Shown piece after piece: positions 36,159 to 45,743 of a stretch of 64,000 nucleotides of DNA. The translations under genes were made by a program, and so were the position numbers. Position 1 is the stretch's first letter, and the number at the start of each line of letters is the position of its first letter. The DNA comes from Alterileibacterium massiliense (GTDB taxonomy: Bacteria; Bacillota; Clostridia; Peptostreptococcales; Anaerovoracaceae): positions 449,289 through 513,288 of the forward strand of contig NZ_FNWE01000002.1 of NCBI RefSeq assembly GCF_900104645.1. The letters run 5' to 3'. Below the pieces are notes generated by a model. That model made no database searches. It saw nothing but the letters and a program-made list of their open reading frames with translations, and was not told where the DNA came from.

Positions 36159-37292
36159 GTGATTTTTAACGAAAAACACGAGCTTATCAGACAATTAGCA
36201 AGGGAATTTGCAGAAAAAGAGCTTGGCCCTATTGCCGAAGAAATTGATCAGACCGGAATTTTCCCAATGGAATTATATAGGAAGATGGGCGAGATAGGTT
36301 TTCTTGGGGTATTTGTACCAAGAGAATATGGCGGTGCTGGGGCAGACCACAGGTCTTATGCGATAATAATGGAAGAACTCGCTAAGGTTTCCGGAGTATC
36401 AACGATATGGATGTCCTCTCCTAATTCACTACATTCAACTTCTATTCTTAGATTTGGAACGGAAGAACAAAAAGAAAAATATTTAAAACCGATGGTATCC
36501 GGAGAAAAGGTTTTCAACTTTTCACTAACGGAGCCGGGAGCAGGCTCGGACGCAGCTTCAATTATGTCGACCGCTGAAGCTGATGGGGATACATATGTAA
36601 TAAATGGAAGAAAGACCTTTATAACGGCAGCCCCTGTGTCCGATTATGCAATATTATATGCTAAGACGAATCCAGAAAAAGGCGTAAAAGGCATTTCGTG
36701 TTTTATATTTGACATGAATTTACCGGGTGTATCAGTGGGAAAGCCAGAAAGAAAAATGGGCATGATAGGTTGCCCCACCAGCGATTTGGTCCTCGACAAT
36801 GTAAGAGTACATAAAAGTGCAATGATTGGAAAAGAGGGAGAGGGATTTATAAATGCCATGAAATCGCTCAGCATCGGAAGGCTCGGAGTAGCTTGCCAAG
36901 CACTAGGCTTATCGGAAGCTGCGATGAAAGAAGCGGTAAAATATTCTAAGCAGAGGGTGCAATTTGGAAAACCGCTATCGTCATTTCAACACACCAGATT
37001 TACCTTAGCAGAAATGGAAACGAAGATAACAGCCATGAAACATCTTGTAAATGATGCTGCATATAAGATGGATCAAGGGCTTGATACTAATAAAGAATCA
37101 TCTATGGCTAAGCTTTTCAATTCCGAAGAAGCAAAATGGGTTGTAGATAAGGCATTACAAATCCATGGAGGTTATGGATATACAAAGGATTATCCTATCG
37201 AAAGGATATATCGAGATGTGAGAGCCGCTTCCATATATGAAGGCACATCCGAGGTTCAGAGGATGGTCATCGCATCAAAAATTTTAAACTAA
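36159..37292 (+). CDS. acyl-CoA dehydrogenase (first ACAD of the cluster)
   Basis: 377 residues from GTG at 36159, ten bases after AGGAGG; this start gives MIFNEKHEL, which lines up with MILDKKHAL of the second copy. FAD-binding and substrate motifs: FSLTEPGAGSDAASIM, INGRKTFITAAPVSDY, RVQFGKPLSSFQHTRF, QIHGGYGYTKDYPIERIYRD, with the catalytic Glu in IYEGTSEVQ. With its Etf pair it should interconvert enoyl-CoA and acyl-CoA. Arg is mostly AGA/AGG and Ile often ATA, unlike the second copy at 43.8 kb. Confidence 0.92.
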   Translation: MIFNEKHELIRQLAREFAEKELGPIAEEIDQTGIFPMELYRKMGEIGFLGVFVPREYGGAGADHRSYAIIMEELAKVSGVSTIWMSSPNSLHSTSILRFGTEEQKEKYLKPMVSGEKVFNFSLTEPGAGSDAASIMSTAEADGDTYVINGRKTFITAAPVSDYAILYAKTNPEKGVKGISCFIFDMNLPGVSVGKPERKMGMIGCPTSDLVLDNVRVHKSAMIGKEGEGFINAMKSLSIGRLGVACQALGLSEAAMKEAVKYSKQRVQFGKPLSSFQHTRFTLAEMETKITAMKHLVNDAAYKMDQGLDTNKESSMAKLFNSEEAKWVVDKALQIHGGYGYTKDYPIERIYRDVRAASIYEGTSEVQRMVIASKILN

Positions 37293-37315
37293 GGCTTATT
37301 AAGGGAGAATAAATT

Positions 37316-38143
37316 ATGAAAATACTTGTTTGTATAAAACAGGTGCCGGAAACGACTAATATAAAAATAAATCCCTTAGATAATACCCTTATGAGAGAGG
37401 GCATTTCTGCGATAATAAATCCAGACGATAAGGCAGGAATAGAGCTTGCACTTAGAATTAAAGACAAGAGAGAAGATGCTGATGTCACAGTGATTACCAT
37501 GGGTCCTAGTGAAGGCATAAAAGCTCTAAGAGAAGCCATTGCCATGGGAGCTGATGATGGGATTTTGATAACTGATGAGGTGTTTAGCGGAGGTGATACC
37601 TATGCCACCTCCCTAGCCATTTCTGAATTTATAAAGACGCTTGAATACGACCTGATAATAACAGGAAGGCGTGCAATAGATGGAGAAACAGGACAGACCG
37701 GTCCCGAAATTGCAGAAAATCTGGGTATACCGCAGATAACGCATTGCACGGAGTTTGAGATAGAAGGCAACAAGCTTATAGCGAAAAGACAGTTTGACGA
37801 CAGGTATCACATCATAGAAGCTAAGATGCCTTGCCTTATTTCGATAATAGGAGAAAAAATCAACCCTAGGTATATGACGGTTAGAGGCATTTTTGACAGT
37901 GCTAAAAGCAATTCTTCATGCGAAAAAAAGGATAAGAAAAAAGACAGGATAAGGGTTTTAAACTACGATTATATCAAAGAAAAAATAGAAGCTTCTAAGC
38001 TAGGTCTAAAGGGTTCACCTACTTTTGTAAAGGAAATGGTTCAAGGAATTTCAGGGAAAAATGGCGATAAACTTACGGGACTAACCGAGGAAGAAGCAGC
38101 TGAAGCAATTTTTCAAAAAATAATTGAGAGAGGTTTCATATAA
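37316..38143 (+). CDS. etfB: electron transfer flavoprotein beta subunit (first copy)
   Basis: 275 residues. MKILVCIKQVPETTNIKINPLDNTLMREG, then AIDGETGQTGPEIAENLG and the ETF-beta signature region RYMTVRGIF...LGLKGSPTFV. Carries electrons to or from the preceding acyl-CoA dehydrogenase. Clostridial ETF-ACAD pairs may be electron-bifurcating; that is inferred, not shown. It follows the dehydrogenase by 23 bp and precedes etfA by two bases. Confidence 0.92.
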   Translation: MKILVCIKQVPETTNIKINPLDNTLMREGISAIINPDDKAGIELALRIKDKREDADVTVITMGPSEGIKALREAIAMGADDGILITDEVFSGGDTYATSLAISEFIKTLEYDLIITGRRAIDGETGQTGPEIAENLGIPQITHCTEFEIEGNKLIAKRQFDDRYHIIEAKMPCLISIIGEKINPRYMTVRGIFDSAKSNSSCEKKDKKKDRIRVLNYDYIKEKIEASKLGLKGSPTFVKEMVQGISGKNGDKLTGLTEEEAAEAIFQKIIERGFI

Positions 38144-38145
38144 TC

Positions 38146-39153
38146 TTGAATAAAGACATATATGTAATAATAGAGCAATTAGATGGAATAATTAAAAGGG
38201 TCAGCTTAGAGCTTATTGGAGAAGCAAATAGGCTCTCAAAAAAGCTTGGAGAAAAGGTTATTGCTGTCCTTTTGGGGAATGATATTGAAGATAAGGCAGA
38301 GCTTTTGATTAAGTATGGAGCGGACGAAGTGCTTGTAATCGATGATCCTATGCTTGAGCCTTATATGACAAGTCCATATACAAAGGCAGTATCTTCTATT
38401 ATAGAAAAGAGGAAGCCGAGCATTGTCCTTTTTCCTGCTACTTCTATAGGCAGAGATTTGGCTCCAAGGGTAGCGGCAAGGATAGGCACGGGACTTTCAG
38501 CAGATGTTACAGACTTTGATATTGATAAGGATGATAAGTCACTTCTCATGATGATGCCGGCGTTTGGTGGAAATATTATGGCGACCATCGTAAGCAAGGT
38601 CAAAAGACCGGAGATGGCAACTGTAAGAGCGGGGGTAATGCTTCCCCTCGAAAAGGACATGAATCGCAGTGGCAAAATTGAAAGATTTGAAATTGAATTT
38701 GACGATTCAGACAGAGATGTTTTAATCAGAGAAGTTGTAATAGAGGCGGAAGAAAAGGACGACATATCAAATGCAGAAATAATAGTTGCCGGCGGAATTG
38801 GCATGGGTGCTGCTCATCACTTTGATGAACTAAAAGTGCTTGCTGATGAACTAAATGGAAAGCTGGGAGCTACTAGGCCTACGGTAGATGCAGGATGGAT
38901 TGATAAGTCGAGGCAGATAGGTCAGACGGGAAAGACCGTTAGACCTGAGTTATTTATAGGATTTGGAATATCGGGAGCAATTCAGCTTGTAAGCGGAATG
39001 AAAAAGTCAAAATATGTGATAGCTGTCAATAAGGACCCTAAGGCACTCATATTTGATATTTCAGATTTCGGTATAGTGGGAGATGCGAACAAGATAATAC
39101 CGCTTTTGATAAAAAAGATTCAATCATATAAAGCAAGCAAAATACATAAATAA
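38146..39153 (+). CDS. etfA: electron transfer flavoprotein alpha subunit (first copy)
   Basis: 335 residues from a TTG start two bases after etfB (GAGAGAGG upstream). The C-terminal FAD-binding signature SRQIGQTGKTVRPELFIGFGISGAIQ is intact. No extra ferredoxin domain at the N-terminus. Forms a heterodimer with EtfB; likely part of the electron chain of the adjacent dehydrogenase. Confidence 0.92.
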   Translation: MNKDIYVIIEQLDGIIKRVSLELIGEANRLSKKLGEKVIAVLLGNDIEDKAELLIKYGADEVLVIDDPMLEPYMTSPYTKAVSSIIEKRKPSIVLFPATSIGRDLAPRVAARIGTGLSADVTDFDIDKDDKSLLMMMPAFGGNIMATIVSKVKRPEMATVRAGVMLPLEKDMNRSGKIERFEIEFDDSDRDVLIREVVIEAEEKDDISNAEIIVAGGIGMGAAHHFDELKVLADELNGKLGATRPTVDAGWIDKSRQIGQTGKTVRPELFIGFGISGAIQLVSGMKKSKYVIAVNKDPKALIFDISDFGIVGDANKIIPLLIKKIQSYKASKIHK

Positions 39154-39232
39154 TGGTCATCTAAACTAGGTGGTCGTTAAAATAAAATTTTTATTTCATA
39201 CTTAATACTTATATTTACAAGGAGGTATAGCT

Positions 39233-40228
39233 ATGGCTAATCCAAAAGTTAGAGTTACTTTGAGAAAATCGGTAGTTGAAAGATTCGGTGTTGAAAGACC
39301 TGCTGAATGGGACTGGGAATATGTAAATTATCCATGTTCGGATGAAGAACTTATCGAACAGTGTAAGGATGCAGATATTCTTTATGTAGGACCAGTTGAT
39401 CCAATTAGCAGAAATGTAATTGAACATCTCGACAATTGCAAGATGATTCACTCACATGGCGTAGGATTTGATAAGATTGACCTTGAAGCAGCAAGAGAAA
39501 AAGGTATCTATGTATGTAATAATAGAAGTGTAAATGCAGTTCCTGTAGCTGAGCTTGCAATAACACATATGCTTAACTGTCTAAGAAGAGTTCCATCAAC
39601 AGATGCAAAGATAAAAGCAGGCGGATTAGATGGATTTAAGCAGTGCTTCGAAGATTATAATATCAATGGACATAAAGAGCTTAGCGGAAGAACTGTAGGT
39701 CTTGTAGGACTTGGAGCAATAGGTAAGGCTGCAGTTAAGATTCTAAAAGCTTTCAACTGTGAAATCCTTTACTACGATGTATTCAGAGCGGAAGAGTTTG
39801 AAATTGAAAACAATGTCAAATACTGCACATATGATGAAATCCTTGAGAAATGCGATATTATCTCATACCATGTTCCTGTACTCGATTCAACAATCAACAT
39901 GGTTCGCAAGGAAACAATCGATAAGATGAAGCAGGACGCAATCATCATCAATGTAGCTAGAGGAGAAATCGTAAACGACCAGGATCTCGTAGATGCACTG
40001 GAAGCTGGTAAGGTTTATGCAGGTATAGATGTAATCTCTCCAGAGCCACCATCAGCAGATCACCCAATGTTCCACATCAACGACGCTGGCAAGGCAAGAC
40101 TATCATGGACTCCTCACATTGCTGGTACAACAAATGAGGCGTTCACAAGAATGGTAGAGTGGACATATAATGACATTAAGAAGGTTATGGCTGGAGAAAG
40201 ACCTAACAATATTGTTAACAAGCTATAA
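39233..40228 (+). CDS. ldhA: D-2-hydroxyacid dehydrogenase (2-oxo acid reductase of the pathway)
   Basis: 331 residues of the D-isomer-specific 2-hydroxyacid dehydrogenase family, NAD-dependent. Rossmann motif GLVGLGAIGKAA; catalytic Arg in NVARGEIVN, Glu in ISPEPP region and His in WTPHIAGTT. Within the cluster it should reduce a 2-oxo acid (for example 2-oxoisocaproate or phenylpyruvate) to the (R)-2-hydroxy acid. AAGGAGG precedes the ATG. A long stem-loop follows the stop. Confidence 0.9.
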   Translation: MANPKVRVTLRKSVVERFGVERPAEWDWEYVNYPCSDEELIEQCKDADILYVGPVDPISRNVIEHLDNCKMIHSHGVGFDKIDLEAAREKGIYVCNNRSVNAVPVAELAITHMLNCLRRVPSTDAKIKAGGLDGFKQCFEDYNINGHKELSGRTVGLVGLGAIGKAAVKILKAFNCEILYYDVFRAEEFEIENNVKYCTYDEILEKCDIISYHVPVLDSTINMVRKETIDKMKQDAIIINVARGEIVNDQDLVDALEAGKVYAGIDVISPEPPSADHPMFHINDAGKARLSWTPHIAGTTNEAFTRMVEWTYNDIKKVMAGERPNNIVNKL

Positions 40229-40239
40229 GTAAACATATT

Positions 40240-40304
40240 CATACATGGGTGCTGACTGATTCTTTTGCAGATTAAATTTGCAAGACGGATAGTGCCCATG
40301 TATG
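40240..40304 (+). other. long stem-loop between ldhA and hadI
   Basis: CATACATGGGTGCT (40240-40253) pairs along 14 bp with AGTGCCCATGTATG (40291-40304), two G-U pairs, with a smaller TCTT-GCA/TGCAAGA stem inside. No T-tract follows. It could end or protect the hadA-to-ldhA message before the next promoter. Confidence 0.6.
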
Positions 40305-40361
40305 CTCGAAATTTAAGCTTAAGAGAGCATCACACAAGGATAAAAATAGGCCTCTCTCAGC

Positions 40362-40389
40362 TTGACATTTTGATAACAACAGGTATAAT
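40362..40389 (+). promoter_or_regulatory. promoter of hadI-hadBC-acdB-etfBA
   Basis: TTGACA (40362-40367) and TATAAT (40384-40389), 16-bp spacer, about 50 bp before the hadI start. AATTGTGT is repeated just downstream (40393-40408). It gives the dehydratase half of the cluster its own transcription. Confidence 0.75.
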
Positions 40390-40440
40390 TTAAATTGTGT
40401 AATTGTGTGATATTAAGGACTATTTGAGAATGGAGATATA

Positions 40441-41253
40441 ATGTACACCTTAGGGATTGATATAGGTTCTACAACATCTAAATGCGTGTTATTAAAGGAC
40501 GGAAGTGAAATAATTGCAAAGAGTCTGAGAGTTGGAGGACTAGGCACAAAGGGACCTGACTCATCGGTAAATGACATCTGGGAAAGCGAAGAAGTAAAGA
40601 AAGCAGGCATTACTAAAAAAGATTTGGATCGTGCCATCGTCACAGGATATGGCAGGAGAAATTATGAGGGCGGAGATGGTGAAGTCAGCGAGCTGACTTG
40701 TCACGCACTTGGTGCCCGTTTTGTCTTTGATGGACTTAGGACTGTAATAGATATTGGCGGTCAGGACGCAAAGATAATTCGCCTGTCTGAGGACGGCAGA
40801 ATGACAAATTTTGTAATGAATGATAAATGTGCAGCAGGCACAGGAAGATTTCTCGATGTAATGGCAAATATTTTAACAGTAGATGTCGATGATTTTACGA
40901 AAATCGCTGAAGAGTCTACCGATGCTTCTCCAATCTCTAGCACCTGCACGGTTTTCGCAGAATCAGAGGTAATAAGCCAGCTTGCCAATGGTGCAAAGAT
41001 GCCCGATTTAATCAAGGGAATATGTTCAAGCGTTGCGTCAAGAGTAGCAGGACTAGCAAGGCGAGTAGGGGTTCAAGAGGTTTGCTGTATGTCCGGCGGA
41101 GTAGCTAAGAATGGTGCGGTAAGGAAGGCTCTCGAAGAGGAATTAAAGGTTAATATTGCCTTTGACCCGCTTGCCCAGCATTTTGGTGCTATAGGAGCAG
41201 CTCTTTGGGCATATAATGAGCATATGAGAAAGAGTAAATCTGCGAATAAATAA
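40441..41253 (+). CDS. hadI: 2-hydroxyacyl-CoA dehydratase activator ATPase
   Basis: 270 residues of the BcrAD/BadFG ASKHA family. TLGIDIGSTTSKCVL (phosphate loop), VTGYGRRNYEGG, TVIDIGGQDAKII, and the two Cys that hold the bridging [4Fe-4S] cluster of the homodimer in NDKCAAGTGRFLDVM and SSTCTVFAESEVI. It uses ATP to inject one low-potential electron into HadBC. Extremely oxygen sensitive in known members. GGAG lies seven bases before the ATG. Confidence 0.95.
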   Translation: MYTLGIDIGSTTSKCVLLKDGSEIIAKSLRVGGLGTKGPDSSVNDIWESEEVKKAGITKKDLDRAIVTGYGRRNYEGGDGEVSELTCHALGARFVFDGLRTVIDIGGQDAKIIRLSEDGRMTNFVMNDKCAAGTGRFLDVMANILTVDVDDFTKIAEESTDASPISSTCTVFAESEVISQLANGAKMPDLIKGICSSVASRVAGLARRVGVQEVCCMSGGVAKNGAVRKALEEELKVNIAFDPLAQHFGAIGAALWAYNEHMRKSKSANK

Positions 41254-41337
41254 AAAAATAGATTTCTACAATTAAATTTAGACAATTAAATATTTAATAT
41301 ATAATAATTCAGTAAATTGATGTGAAGGAGGGCTATT

Positions 41338-42573
41338 ATGGCTGAAGAGGTCAAAAAAAAGAAACCGGTAGACACAAATTCTGCTAAATATAAGCTTGGA
41401 AAGATAGCTGGAGATGCTTATGCTGATGCTATTGAGCTTAAAAAGCAGGGAGTGCCTATTGCTTGGGTAGCAAGTAACTTCCCAGTAGAAATTCCGGAAA
41501 CGCTCGGTATTGCTACAGTATATCCTGAGAACCAAGCAGCAGGAATTGCAGCTAGAGGTGCAGGAGAGAGAATGTGCGTTGAAGCCGAATCAGATGGATA
41601 TTCAAATGATATTTGTGCTTATGCTCGTGTAAGCTTAGCATATGCAAAATTAAAGAGCTGTCCTGAGCAAGATGTTGCGATGCCTGATGTTTTGCTTTGC
41701 TGTAACAATATCTGTAACTGTATGATTAAGTGGTATGAGAACCTATCACAGGAACTCAACATACCTATGATTATGCTTGACATTCCTTTCAACCCTGATT
41801 ATGAGGTATCTGATGCAGAGGTTGAATATGTAGCTGCACAGTTCTGGGATGCAGTTCGTCAGCTTGAGGACCTTTTCGGTCTAAAATGGGACGAAAAGAA
41901 GGCTGCTAAGACAACAGAGTACAGCTGTAGATCAAGTAAGGCTTGGCTCGCTGCTACAGGAACAGCTAGATATACACCTAACCCATTTAATGGATTTGAC
42001 CTTCTTAACCACATGGCAGTAATGGTTACTGCTAGAGGTAAGCAGGAAGCTGCTGAAGCTATGGAACTTCTCAACAAGGAATATGAGGAGAATCATAAGG
42101 AAGGCAAGAGCACATTCAGAGGCGAAGAGAAATATAGGGTAATGTTCGAGGGTATCGCTTGCTGGCCATATCTAAGAGCTACATCAAAGGGATTGAAAGA
42201 CCGTGGAATTAACATGGTAACTACAATATACGCAGACGCATTCGGATTTGATTATGACAATTTCGAAGAGATGATTAAGCGTTACTGCAGTGTACCTAAC
42301 GCAATCTGCCTTGAAAAAGCTAGAGACAAGAGAATAAAACTCTGTAAGGACTACGGAGTTGAAGGATTGCTCGTACATACAAATAGATCATGCAAGCTCT
42401 GGAGCGGATTCATGTATGAGATGAGCCGTCAGATTGGTGAAGCTTGTGACATTCCTGTAGTTAGCTTCGACGGTGACCAAGCTGACCCAAGAAACTTCTC
42501 TGAAGCTCAGTATGATACAAGAGTTCAGGGTCTAATGGAAATAATGGGACAGAAGAAAATGATGGCTTTATAA
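41338..42573 (+). CDS. hadB: 2-hydroxyacyl-CoA dehydratase, alpha subunit
   Basis: 411 residues of the HgdB/FldB family. Cys-rich cluster-binding sequence LLCCNNICNCMIKWYE and the C-terminal NRSCKLWSGFMYEMSRQI are present. With HadC it removes water from (R)-2-hydroxyacyl-CoA by a ketyl radical route, giving 2-enoyl-CoA. GAAGGAGGG precedes the ATG. HadC begins 16 bp later. Codon use is that of a highly expressed gene. Confidence 0.94.
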   Translation: MAEEVKKKKPVDTNSAKYKLGKIAGDAYADAIELKKQGVPIAWVASNFPVEIPETLGIATVYPENQAAGIAARGAGERMCVEAESDGYSNDICAYARVSLAYAKLKSCPEQDVAMPDVLLCCNNICNCMIKWYENLSQELNIPMIMLDIPFNPDYEVSDAEVEYVAAQFWDAVRQLEDLFGLKWDEKKAAKTTEYSCRSSKAWLAATGTARYTPNPFNGFDLLNHMAVMVTARGKQEAAEAMELLNKEYEENHKEGKSTFRGEEKYRVMFEGIACWPYLRATSKGLKDRGINMVTTIYADAFGFDYDNFEEMIKRYCSVPNAICLEKARDKRIKLCKDYGVEGLLVHTNRSCKLWSGFMYEMSRQIGEACDIPVVSFDGDQADPRNFSEAQYDTRVQGLMEIMGQKKMMAL

Positions 42574-42589
42574 GAGAGGAGATATTAAA

Positions 42590-43705
42590 ATGCTAGATGA
42601 AATGTTGAAAAAATTTCACGAGGTAGCCACCTCTCCTCGTGCACAGATGGATAAGTATATGAAAGAGGGAAAGGAAATTGTCCTGACCGCTCCTGTATAC
42701 ACACCTGAGGAAATTGTTCACTCAATGGGATTTGTTCCTATGGGAGCATGGGGTGCTGATATTAAAATCAATAGGGCAAAAGAATATTGTCCTGCATTCC
42801 TCTGCTCGGTAGTTCAGTCAATACTTGAACTTGGCATCAATGGAACATATAAGGGTGCGAAGGCAATCATAATTCCTTCATTATGCGATACACTAAAGAG
42901 CCTTGGCGAAAACTGGAAATATGCTGTAGATGGAATTTTATTTATCCCTATGACATATCCACAGAATAGAAAACCTGATTTCGGTATCAGATATACTAAG
43001 GCTGGTTATGAGAGAGTAATTAGAGATCTCGAAAAAGTTGGCGGAAAGTTTGATGAGGCGAAGCTTGCTAAATCAAACAAGATATACAATGAGCACAATC
43101 AGGCTATGAGAAAGGTTGACGCATTAATTGCAAAGCATCCTGAGATCACAGCGGCACAGAGAAGCGACATCTTCAAGAGTGCATACTTCATGTTAAAAGA
43201 GGAGCACACAAAGATGGTTAACGATTTCATTGCAGAGCTTGAAAAAGAGACTCCTGAAGCTGATAAATTAAATATTATCACATCAGGTATCTTGACAGAT
43301 GCTCCTCAGCTAAATGAAATCATCGATGATCTTGGACTGCATATTGTTGCAGACGATGTAGCTGCTCAGTCAAGGCAGTATAGGACAGATGTTCCTGAGG
43401 ATTCAGATGCACTAGAAGCTTTGGCTCGTAAGTTTGCAAACATGGACAACTGCTCAGTTCTTTACAATGTTGAGAAGCCTAGAGTACAATGGATTGTCGA
43501 CACTGCAAAGGAAAGAGGTGCAAAGGGTGTCATTGTAGTTATGACAAAGTTCTGCGACCCTGAAGAATTTGACTATGTACCAATTAAGAAAGCTTGTGAA
43601 GGTGCAGGTCTAGCTGTTGCACTTGTTGAAGTTGACAGACAGATGGATAGATTCGAGCAGGTTAGAACTAATATAGAAACATTCCGCGATATGTTGATGA
43701 TGTAA
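42590..43705 (+). CDS. hadC: 2-hydroxyacyl-CoA dehydratase, beta subunit
   Basis: 371 residues of the same HgdB-like superfamily as HadB (AYFMLKEEHTKMVNDFI central helix, CSVVQSILELGI and IIPSLCDTLKSLGENWKY with cluster Cys). Partner of HadB. Substrate class (isocaproyl, phenylpropionyl or other) cannot be decided from sequence by eye. GAGAGGAGA precedes the ATG. Confidence 0.94.
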   Translation: MLDEMLKKFHEVATSPRAQMDKYMKEGKEIVLTAPVYTPEEIVHSMGFVPMGAWGADIKINRAKEYCPAFLCSVVQSILELGINGTYKGAKAIIIPSLCDTLKSLGENWKYAVDGILFIPMTYPQNRKPDFGIRYTKAGYERVIRDLEKVGGKFDEAKLAKSNKIYNEHNQAMRKVDALIAKHPEITAAQRSDIFKSAYFMLKEEHTKMVNDFIAELEKETPEADKLNIITSGILTDAPQLNEIIDDLGLHIVADDVAAQSRQYRTDVPEDSDALEALARKFANMDNCSVLYNVEKPRVQWIVDTAKERGAKGVIVVMTKFCDPEEFDYVPIKKACEGAGLAVALVEVDRQMDRFEQVRTNIETFRDMLMM

Positions 43706-43770
43706 TATCATAGATAATAGGTATCATAAGTAAGGGTAGTTTTTTTCACGAGAGGAGGAAATAATATAAT

Positions 43771-44913
43771 ATGATTCTTGACAAGAAACACGCCTTGCAG
43801 CAGAAGCTTTTCCGTGAGTTCGCTGAGACAGAATTCACTAAAGAGCTGCAAGACAGACTTGACCAAAGTGGCGAGTTTGAATGGGACATCTTTAAAAAGA
43901 TGGCTAGCTATGGTTTCACCGGTGTTAAAATTCCTAGAAAATACGGTGGAACAGGTTCTGACAGTCTAACATATGTTTTAATGGTAGAGGAATTTGCTCG
44001 CCAAGACGCAGTACTGTCAATTTATGTTAACACTTCCAATTCACTTGGTGGTGGACCTATCATGCTTGCAGGTAGCGAAGAGCAGAAGATGAAATATCTT
44101 CCAAAGATTGCAAGCGGTGAAGAGGTAATCGCTTTCGGACTTACAGAGCCTGGAGCAGGTTCAGACGCAGGAGGTACAGCGACAACTGCAGTTAAGGATG
44201 GTGACGATTACATAATTAACGGACGTAAGACATTTATATCAGGAGCTCCTGTTGCAGACTGGATTATCTGCTTTGCTAAGACAGATCCATCTCAGAAGGG
44301 TTCTAAGGGAATATCGATGTTCATCGTAGATATGAAAGCTAAGGGCATCTCACTTGGAGCTAATGAGCATAAGATGGGTATCGGCGGTTATCCAACTTGC
44401 GATGTAGTATTTGAAGATGTAAGAGTTCCTAAGGAAAATCTTCTTGGACCTCTACACAAGGGCTTCCAGTATGCTATGAAGACTCTAAACAGTGGCCGTC
44501 TAGGTATTGCTGCACAGGCAGTAGGTATCGCTCAGTCAGCACTAGATGAAGCTGTTAAATATGCTAAGGAGCGTAAGCAGTTCGGTCACGCACTTGCTGA
44601 TTTCCAAGGCATCAAGTTCATGCTGGCTGATATGGCTACAGATGTAGAAGCTGCTCGTCAGCTTGTACACTATGCAGCAACTATGATGGATACAGATAAG
44701 GATAACGCAACAAGAGCTTGCTCAATTGCTAAATACTTTGCTGCAGAAGCTGCTAACAGATGTGCTTACAAGGCTGTTCAGATCCACGGTGGATATGGAT
44801 ATATCAAGGAGTACAAAGTAGAAAGAATCTACAGAGATGCTCGTATCACAAGCATTTATGAAGGTACTAGCCAGATTCAGCAGGTAGTTATTGCATCTGA
44901 TTTGCTAAAGTAG
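43771..44913 (+). CDS. acdB: acyl-CoA dehydrogenase (second ACAD, AcdB-like)
   Basis: 380 residues. FGLTEPGAGSDAGGTA, INGRKTFISGAPVADW, RKQFGHALADFQGIKF, QIHGGYGYIKEYKVERIYRD and catalytic Glu in IYEGTSQIQ. In known had operons this enzyme with EtfBA reduces the enoyl-CoA at the end of the pathway. Codons such as CGT, GCT, ATC and AAC are common here, in contrast to the first copy, suggesting strong expression. Confidence 0.93.
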   Translation: MILDKKHALQQKLFREFAETEFTKELQDRLDQSGEFEWDIFKKMASYGFTGVKIPRKYGGTGSDSLTYVLMVEEFARQDAVLSIYVNTSNSLGGGPIMLAGSEEQKMKYLPKIASGEEVIAFGLTEPGAGSDAGGTATTAVKDGDDYIINGRKTFISGAPVADWIICFAKTDPSQKGSKGISMFIVDMKAKGISLGANEHKMGIGGYPTCDVVFEDVRVPKENLLGPLHKGFQYAMKTLNSGRLGIAAQAVGIAQSALDEAVKYAKERKQFGHALADFQGIKFMLADMATDVEAARQLVHYAATMMDTDKDNATRACSIAKYFAAEAANRCAYKAVQIHGGYGYIKEYKVERIYRDARITSIYEGTSQIQQVVIASDLLK

Positions 44914-44926
44914 AGGAGGTATTTAA

Positions 44927-45727
44927 ATGAAAATTCTGGTAACAGTTAAACAGGTTCCTGATACCTCCGGTAAGGTAGCAGTGAATGAAGATGGAACACT
45001 TAACCGTGCTTCCATGCAGACAATCATCAATCCTGATGACTTAAACGCAGTAGAAGCAGCATTGGAGCTAAGAGATAAGCTAGGCTGTAAGGTTGTAGCT
45101 TTCACAATGGGTCCAGGACCTGCAGAATCAATGCTTAGAGAAATCGAAGCTATGGGAGTTGACGAGGCAGTTCTAGTATCTGCTCGTGAATTTGGTGGTT
45201 CTGATACATATGCTACTTCACAGATTATCGCAGCAGCTCTTGATACATATGGTATCGAAGATGATGACATCATCATGGCAGGTCGTCAGGCTATCGACGG
45301 AGACACAGCTCAGGTTGGTCCACAGATTGCTGAAAAACTAAATCTGCCACAGGTTACATATGCTGGCGATATTGAGGTTAATGGCAAAGAAATCACAGTT
45401 AAGCGTATGCTTGAAGATGGTTATATGACAATCAAACTCAAGACACCTTGCATGATTACTTGTATCAAGGAGCTAAATGAGCCAAGATACATGACAGTAG
45501 TAGGTACTGAGGAATGTTTCGACATGCCACTAACAGTTATGGATTATCCTGCATTAAAGGATCACGAATTGATCGATGCATCAACAATTGGTCTGAAAGG
45601 ATCACCAACGAACATCTATAAGTCATTCACACCTCCACAGAAGGGTGCAGGAATGATTCTTGATGGTTCTGGTAAGGAAACAACAGACAAGCTCATCGGT
45701 ATTCTTAATGAGAAGCACATTATATAG
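44927..45727 (+). CDS. etfB: electron transfer flavoprotein beta subunit (second copy)
   Basis: 266 residues: MKILVTVKQVPDTSGKVAVNEDG, IMAGRQAIDGDTAQVGPQIAEKL and LNEPRYMTVVGTEE...TIGLKGSPTNIY. AGGAGGT precedes the ATG, 13 bp after acdB. Partner of EtfA encoded next; together they pass electrons to AcdB, probably from NADH with ferredoxin reduction as in related clostridial complexes (inferred). Confidence 0.94.
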   Translation: MKILVTVKQVPDTSGKVAVNEDGTLNRASMQTIINPDDLNAVEAALELRDKLGCKVVAFTMGPGPAESMLREIEAMGVDEAVLVSAREFGGSDTYATSQIIAAALDTYGIEDDDIIMAGRQAIDGDTAQVGPQIAEKLNLPQVTYAGDIEVNGKEITVKRMLEDGYMTIKLKTPCMITCIKELNEPRYMTVVGTEECFDMPLTVMDYPALKDHELIDASTIGLKGSPTNIYKSFTPPQKGAGMILDGSGKETTDKLIGILNEKHII

Positions 45728-45743
45728 GAAGGAGAACGAAAAT

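Noticed and set aside
45660-45743. Longer N-terminus for the second etfA
   Set aside because: It would overlap etfB and lacks family similarity; ATG 45744 has GGAAGGAG at good distance.
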